DNA of 37,367 bases from assembly GCA_021629085.1 (NCBI GenBank), contig JAJXRJ010000021.1:1-37367 (forward strand), in the 5' to 3' direction. Source of the DNA: Oscillospiraceae bacterium (GTDB taxonomy: Bacteria; Bacillota; Clostridia; UMGS1810). The notes under the pieces were generated by a model. The model was not told the origin of the DNA and made no database searches. It worked only from the letters and a program-made list of their open reading frames with translations. Positions 33,888 to 37,367 of this stretch are shown here, piece by piece (the stretch's first letter is position 1; the number at the start of each line of letters is the position of its first letter). The translations under genes and the position numbers were made by a program.

Positions 33888-35474
33888 TTACGATTTTTTC
33901 TTGCTATCGGCAATGATCTGCCGCATTTCCAAAACAGAAGTTTCCGCCACAACCGTACGGTTGGCCTCAGGATTCCGATAGGCTTCTAAAAGCTTGGAAT
34001 CCAACCCTTTGAGCGCGGGGATTTCGCGGTATTGCTGCCCGATGTTGACCTTGTTTGCCGCGAGCGTGCGCTGCAGCTCGGCAACGTCCAGGGCACGGGG
34101 GGTTACATTTTTTGCAAGCGACATAGCGGCTGCCGTCCCCGCCGCCTCACCCATGGTGAAGCACGCCATAACCAGCCGTGCGCCCGACTGCGCGTTGACG
34201 TCGGAAGAAAGGTTGCGGCCTGCCACCAAAAGGTTGTCAACGGTTTTGGGCACTAAGCAGCGGTATGGGATGTCGTAGCAGCTGTTGGGCGCAAATTCTG
34301 CATCCTCGGCACGCTGGCCGTGCACATTGACCACTTCTTTCCCATTGGGCGGCGGCGTGGTGGTGGCAAAGCCCATGGGATTGCAGATGACGTATTCGGT
34401 CTGCCCGTTGATTTCCATTTCAGCCCATTTGATGTTGCCGGGGCCATCATAGTTGTGAATGTCGTATCCGTGATTGCTGATGGCAATGACGTCGTCAAAC
34501 TTGCGAAGGTGCGCAATATCGCCTGCCGTGAGCACATATTCGCCCAAAACCCGCCTGCTCTCCCGCACGCCCAACAGCGGCGCGGTATAGCTTAAATAGC
34601 TGTTTTCAAAGCCCGGGATGCACTTTTTAATAAATTTGGATAGGAAATTTGCCTGTTCGCGGCCTTCTATATACATGCGGGTAAGGTCGGCGCAGTCGGT
34701 GGGATAGCAGTTGCGCGAATGCGCAAAGCAAATGCTCACCTCGTCCATTTTGCAGTGCTCCGGCCGTCCGGGCAGATGCGTAATCCAGTTGAGGTGATTG
34801 TCCACTTCAAAGGGCAAATCGCCGTTTTTGAGCGCCTGCTTGATGGTGGCCACCCAGCGCGAATCATTTTTTTTGATGTCGGATGCAAGATAGGCATCCC
34901 AGTCCACGCCGCCCAAAATGAACTCCAGCGAGCAAGCCTGGCTCATGCCGTCGCCCGGCCGCCCGCAAACGGTTTGGGCGCCCGCAAAAAATGCCGCGTC
35001 CGAATCGCCCGAGCAGTCAATGACGCGCTTTGCCAAAATGGCCTTCCTGCCGGTTTTGGTGGAGATGACAACCCCGCAGATTGCGTTGTTTTCCACAATG
35101 GAGTCAATTACCGTGGTGACCAGCAAAACATCGCAGCCATAGCGCTTTGTCATGCGGTCTAGCACCAGCTTGTGCTTTTCCGGGTCGGAATTGCGGTGCC
35201 AGAGCGCAGTTTCCTTTTCCAGCTCTGCAAACATTTCGTTGCCCAGGCCGGACACAAAGTCCAGCGGGATGTTGACCAGCCCCATGGTGGCAAGCCCGCC
35301 CAGCGCGGAGGTGGCCTCAATGATGAGCGTTTTTGCACCGTGCTTTGCCGCGGCCATACCAGCCGCGACGCCCGCCACGCCGCCGCCTGTGACCACGACG
35401 TCGTATTCTTTGTAAATGGGGATTTCTTCTGATTGCATATTTAGCATGTTTCCTGTCCGGTTTAAGTTTACCAT
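33888..35474 (-). CDS. FAD-dependent oxidoreductase (FAD_oxidored family)
   Basis: A 528-residue flavoprotein. The dinucleotide fold VVVTGGGVAGVAAGMAAAKHG (GxGxxG; about 26-46) is followed by LIIEATSALGGLATMG. The C-terminal FAD closure has NLLVAGRNLSSDVNAQSGARL. This pattern is that of the PF12831-type family, whose members mostly have unknown substrates. No signal peptide is seen, so it is cytosolic. It follows a two-cluster ferredoxin gene after 15 bases, which suggests the ferredoxin is its electron partner. The divergent AraC-type gene probably controls both. The start at 35474 follows AAAGGATG at 10 bases. Confidence 0.85.
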   Translation of the reverse strand: MVNLNRTGNMLNMQSEEIPIYKEYDVVVTGGGVAGVAAGMAAAKHGAKTLIIEATSALGGLATMGLVNIPLDFVSGLGNEMFAELEKETALWHRNSDPEKHKLVLDRMTKRYGCDVLLVTTVIDSIVENNAICGVVISTKTGRKAILAKRVIDCSGDSDAAFFAGAQTVCGRPGDGMSQACSLEFILGGVDWDAYLASDIKKNDSRWVATIKQALKNGDLPFEVDNHLNWITHLPGRPEHCKMDEVSICFAHSRNCYPTDCADLTRMYIEGREQANFLSKFIKKCIPGFENSYLSYTAPLLGVRESRRVLGEYVLTAGDIAHLRKFDDVIAISNHGYDIHNYDGPGNIKWAEMEINGQTEYVICNPMGFATTTPPPNGKEVVNVHGQRAEDAEFAPNSCYDIPYRCLVPKTVDNLLVAGRNLSSDVNAQSGARLVMACFTMGEAAGTAAAMSLAKNVTPRALDVAELQRTLAANKVNIGQQYREIPALKGLDSKLLEAYRNPEANRTVVAETSVLEMRQIIADSKKKS

Positions 35475-35489
35475 AAAAACACATCCTTT

Positions 35490-35672
35490 CTATTTGGTTC
35501 CGATGCGGATGGCCTCAGACGCACAGTTTTTTGCACAGGCGCCGCAGCCCAAACACAGGTTTGGGTCAATTACCGCGCCGGTTTTCGTCATAGAAATGGC
35601 TCCTGCAGGACATTCATACAGGCACATGCCGCACATGGTACAGCCGCCTGTAATTTCATAAACCGTGTTCAC
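35490..35672 (-). CDS. Small 2x[4Fe-4S] ferredoxin
   Basis: A 60-residue ferredoxin with two complete cluster motifs, CTMCGMCLYECP (about 11-22) and CLGCGACAKNC (about 40-50), each giving a [4Fe-4S] site of the clostridial type. The start is GTG at 35672 with AAAGGGGG upstream. It is first in a two-gene unit with the FAD-oxidoreductase, so it likely donates electrons to or accepts them from the flavin. Positioned directly after a minus-strand TATAAT. Confidence 0.88.
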   Translation of the reverse strand: MNTVYEITGGCTMCGMCLYECPAGAISMTKTGAVIDPNLCLGCGACAKNCASEAIRIGTK

Positions 35673-35695
35673 GCAACCGCCCCCTTTCTGCTGCT

Positions 35696-35724
35696 ATTAT
35701 AAGCCGGGGATGAAAAAAAAGCCA
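35696..35724 (-). promoter_or_regulatory. Activator-type promoter of the ferredoxin/FAD-oxidoreductase pair
   Basis: On the minus strand a perfect TATAAT -10 (complement of 35696-35701) has only a poor -35 (TGGCTT, complement of 35719-35724, 17-base spacer). A 17-bp palindrome begins three bases upstream of that -35. This layout fits a promoter needing an activator; the divergent AraC-type protein is the obvious candidate (inference). Confidence 0.5.
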
Positions 35725-35727
35725 GAG

Positions 35728-35744
35728 ATTTATGTGGCATAAAT
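35728..35744. promoter_or_regulatory. 17-bp palindrome, candidate operator between divergent promoters
   Basis: ATTTATG-TGG-CATAAAT is a perfect 7+7 inverted repeat with a 3-base centre at 35735-35737. It lies about 47 bases before the predicted ferredoxin transcript start and 10 bases upstream of the regulator -35, so one bound dimer could activate one promoter and affect the other. Confidence 0.55.
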
Positions 35745-35754
35745 TAGCACAATT

Positions 35755-35783
35755 TTGACTTTTTGCGCCTGGTGTGATAAAAT
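35755..35783 (+). promoter_or_regulatory. Sigma-A promoter of the AraC/PocR-type regulator
   Basis: TTGACT at 35755-35760, a 17-base spacer, TAAAAT at 35778-35783 with TG one base before it (extended -10), 22 bases before the start codon. Confidence 0.85.
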
Positions 35784-35805
35784 GGGGAAAAAGGAGGGGG
35801 CGCGG

Positions 35806-36702
35806 ATGGCGGTTTTAGATGATTTGGCCGATGTGTTTGACGCGGTGCATTCGCTCACCGGCGTATCGGTGTGTATTTATGATTTTGAACATTTCCTCAC
35901 CTATGAATCGGGCGTGTTCCAAAAGCATTTTTCGGGGCACTATTGCGCGTTTTGCAAGGCGGTGCGCTCGCTTACCGGCGGCCGCGCGGCGTGCGAAAAA
36001 AGCGACCGCATAGAAACCGCACAGCTTGCGCGGCAATACCGCACGCCGTTTTTTAACGTGTGCCATATGGGGCTTACCGAGTACATCCTCCCCATCATCA
36101 AAGAGGATACGTTTATTGGGCTCATCTTTTTAGGGCAGTGCCGCATTGCGGGGGAGACGGATTTTCTGACGGTGGGGGAACACGTTGCGCGGCTGGGCGG
36201 CAGCCGGGAGCGCTTTTATCAGCTTTATTGCGCGCTGCCCGTGGTGAGCCGCGCCAAGCTGGCGCAGGCGGGCAAGCTTTTAGATTTGGCCATCAAGCGG
36301 CTGGTGGATGAGCAGGGCGAAATGACGCTTGCGCTCTATATCCAAAACCGGCCGCTCAGCACGGTGACGCGCGCGGTTTCTATCTTGAACAGCGACTATA
36401 TGTCGCCCATATCGGCAAAGGACATCAGCCAAAAGCTGCACATCAACCAATCGTACCTTTCGCGGCTGTTCAAGCGGGAAATGGGCTGCTCCATGATGGA
36501 ATACCTTGCGCAGCGGCGCATGGAGCACGCCAAAAACCTCATTGCCAACACCCAAATCCCCATTAGCAGCATTGCGTTTAACGTGGGGTATGCCGACCAA
36601 AACTATTTTTCGCGGTATTTTAAAAAAGTAACAGGCCAAAGCCCAACCGCATTTCGCATAACCTATCAAAAAACACCGCCCGAACCTGGGGCGGTGCAGT
36701 AA
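35806..36702 (+). CDS. AraC-family regulator with N-terminal PocR sensory domain
   Basis: A 298-residue transcription regulator. Residues about 5-170 form a PocR-like ligand domain (CIYDFEHFLTYESG, then HYCAFCKAVRSLTGGRAACEKSD, with a Cys-rich stretch and FNVCHMGLTEYILPI). The C-terminal 100 residues hold two helix-turn-helix units of the AraC type, ISAKDISQKLHINQSYLSRLFK and ISSIAFNVGYADQNYFSRYFKK with TGQSPTAFR. PocR domains are thought to bind small hydrophobic or glycol-type ligands; some ligate metals. ATG 35806 follows AAGGAGGGGG. It diverges from the ferredoxin/FAD-oxidoreductase genes and is the likely local regulator. Ligand unknown. Confidence 0.88.
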   Translation: MAVLDDLADVFDAVHSLTGVSVCIYDFEHFLTYESGVFQKHFSGHYCAFCKAVRSLTGGRAACEKSDRIETAQLARQYRTPFFNVCHMGLTEYILPIIKEDTFIGLIFLGQCRIAGETDFLTVGEHVARLGGSRERFYQLYCALPVVSRAKLAQAGKLLDLAIKRLVDEQGEMTLALYIQNRPLSTVTRAVSILNSDYMSPISAKDISQKLHINQSYLSRLFKREMGCSMMEYLAQRRMEHAKNLIANTQIPISSIAFNVGYADQNYFSRYFKKVTGQSPTAFRITYQKTPPEPGAVQ

Positions 36703-36728
36703 GGCGGCAGAATTGCCGCCTTTCTTTA
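36701..36728 (+). terminator. Terminator after the AraC-type regulator
   Basis: AAGGCGGC (36701-36708) pairs with GCCGCCTT (36715-36722) around AGAATT, followed by TCTTTATT. It overlaps the stop codon of the regulator and the end of the convergent DUF3006 gene. A second hairpin (CACCGCC/GGCGGTG) lies just inside the coding end. Confidence 0.75.
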
Positions 36729-36923
36729 TTCCCTTTTTAGCCTGTCAAATTTTGACTGTACCCGTTTTTGGCGGCTGGCCTTTTTGCCGTCCTCTTTGGA
36801 GATTGTAAAAACATCCCCCTCGCAGGCATTGGGGAACAGCGCCCGCGGCACAGGGTGTGTATCCCCGCCGGGCAATTCCACAACGGCAATGTCCCCTTCC
36901 AGCCGGTCAATGATAATATCCAT
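36726..36923 (-). CDS. DUF3006 domain protein
   Basis: A 65-residue protein of the DUF3006 family: MDIIIDRLEGDIAVVELPGG at the N terminus, then VPRALFPNACEGDVFTI and a basic tail. It is a small beta-barrel-like domain of unknown function that often follows ComEC-type metallo-beta-lactamase genes in Firmicutes, as here (13-base gap to the upstream gene). The start was chosen at 36923 for its AAAGGAGGGG site; earlier in-frame codons overlap the upstream gene. No role can be stated beyond this association. Confidence 0.78.
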   Translation of the reverse strand: MDIIIDRLEGDIAVVELPGGDTHPVPRALFPNACEGDVFTISKEDGKKASRQKRVQSKFDRLKRE

Positions 36924-36936
36924 CAAATCCCCTCCT

Positions 36937-37367
36937 TTACTGGGGCGGGCCGCAGACCGCGCAGGCGTCATAATTTTTTTTGGCCTCCTCCAGTGGGATT
37001 GCCATTTTGGACGCGGTCAAATACCGGCAGCCCTCCCGGTGATATTTTTTCCCAGTTTTTGTAATATAGACGGTGCCGCCTGGTTCGTCGGTGTTTGCAG
37101 GGACGTCGTTTCCGTCCGCCTGTGCAGGCGGGGCGGGCGGTTCCGCCGTTGGCGCGCGGGGCTGTGCGTCTGTTTTTGTGCCTGCCAGCGTAACCGTTTC
37201 GCCGTCGCAGGTTGCAATCACAGTGCCCGCGGCGTCTGTGCGGTAAACGTCAATGTTGTATTTTTCCAGTGTTGCAAGGGTAGCGGCGCCGGGGAGCTTG
37301 TCATTGCCCGAACTGCACGAGATTACGGCATATTTGGGCGCGACCTTTTGAATAAAGGCGTCTGAAG
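36937..37367 (-). CDS. ComEC-like metallo-beta-lactamase-fold protein, 3' part (cut by window end)
   Basis: The last 143 codons of a larger gene; the frame stays open to the window edge, so the start lies outside. The visible N-terminal part (FIQKVAPKYAVISCSSGND followed by LATLEKYNIDVYRTDAAGTV) matches the end of the MBL-fold hydrolase domain of ComEC/Rec2-type proteins. A Pro/Ala-rich linker comes next, then a C-terminal module YITKTGKKYHREGCRYL...DACAVCGPP with His and three Cys arranged like a zinc site. No membrane segments are visible in this part. It is likely a secreted or surface nuclease-like MBL protein; DNA uptake proper cannot be claimed. Co-transcribed with DUF3006. Confidence 0.75.
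   Translation of the reverse strand, partial: SDAFIQKVAPKYAVISCSSGNDKLPGAATLATLEKYNIDVYRTDAAGTVIATCDGETVTLAGTKTDAQPRAPTAEPPAPPAQADGNDVPANTDEPGGTVYITKTGKKYHREGCRYLTASKMAIPLEEAKKNYDACAVCGPPQ

Overview
The window reads as core chromosome of an endospore-forming member of the Firmicutes, class Clostridia. The reasons are a bofA homologue, a CotF-type coat protein gene pair, a SpoIID/LytB protein, an S-layer-homology (SLH) surface protein, a lysine riboswitch in front of diaminopimelate genes, a ferredoxin-dependent 2-oxoacid oxidoreductase, and strong AGGAGG-type ribosome binding sites throughout. By eye the DNA is GC-richer than a typical low-GC clostridium, with GCG/GCC/GGC codons dominating, which suggests an uncultured gut-type Clostridia lineage. 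I cannot name a genus. I see no rRNA, tRNA, CRISPR array, phage or insertion sequence.

Layout. 1-4.7 kb (minus): FMN oxidoreductase - dgt - dnaG - rpoD, a macromolecular-synthesis operon. 4.7-9.4 kb: bofA (minus) diverges from a nucleoside/sugar group (udp, GH2 beta-mannosidase, a hypoxanthine/uracil-type DNA glycosylase). This group converges on two small coat genes. 9.6-14.2 kb (plus): RseC-like membrane protein - P-loop NTPase - ferredoxin - VorB/VorA/VorC - rsmA, largely translationally coupled behind a near-consensus promoter. 14.3-16.1 kb: GTP-type PEP carboxykinase with a possible 19-codon leader ORF. 16.3-20.5 kb (minus): lysine riboswitch - asd - dapA - dapB - free-standing ACT protein - terminator - SGNH hydrolase. 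20.6-25.0 kb (plus): SpoIID-like protein, queA, a copper-amine-oxidase-N-domain protein, tgt. 25.1-26.7 kb: pyrG. 27-30.2 kb: a 1090-residue SLH protein with its own very strong promoter and structured 5' leader. 30.4-33.8 kb (minus): Fe-S aldo/keto reductase - ABC exporter - dtd. 33.9-36.7 kb: a ferredoxin + FAD-oxidoreductase pair diverging from a PocR/AraC-type regulator. 36.7 kb to the end (minus): the 3' part of a ComEC-like metallo-beta-lactamase protein and a DUF3006 gene.

How it fits together. Lysine/DAP supply is under a textbook L-box, and a stand-alone aspartokinase-type ACT protein rides in the same transcript. Queuosine genes queA and tgt sit together. The VOR cluster links 2-oxoacid oxidation to ferredoxin. 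The AraC/ferredoxin/FAD-oxidoreductase set looks like a self-contained inducible redox module, with a 17-bp palindrome lying between its divergent promoters. Most of the window is conserved housekeeping. The less-explained items are this regulator/redox module, the ACT protein with a hairpin between its Shine-Dalgarno and start codon, the RseC-NTPase-VOR arrangement, the pckG leader ORF, and the SLH protein.
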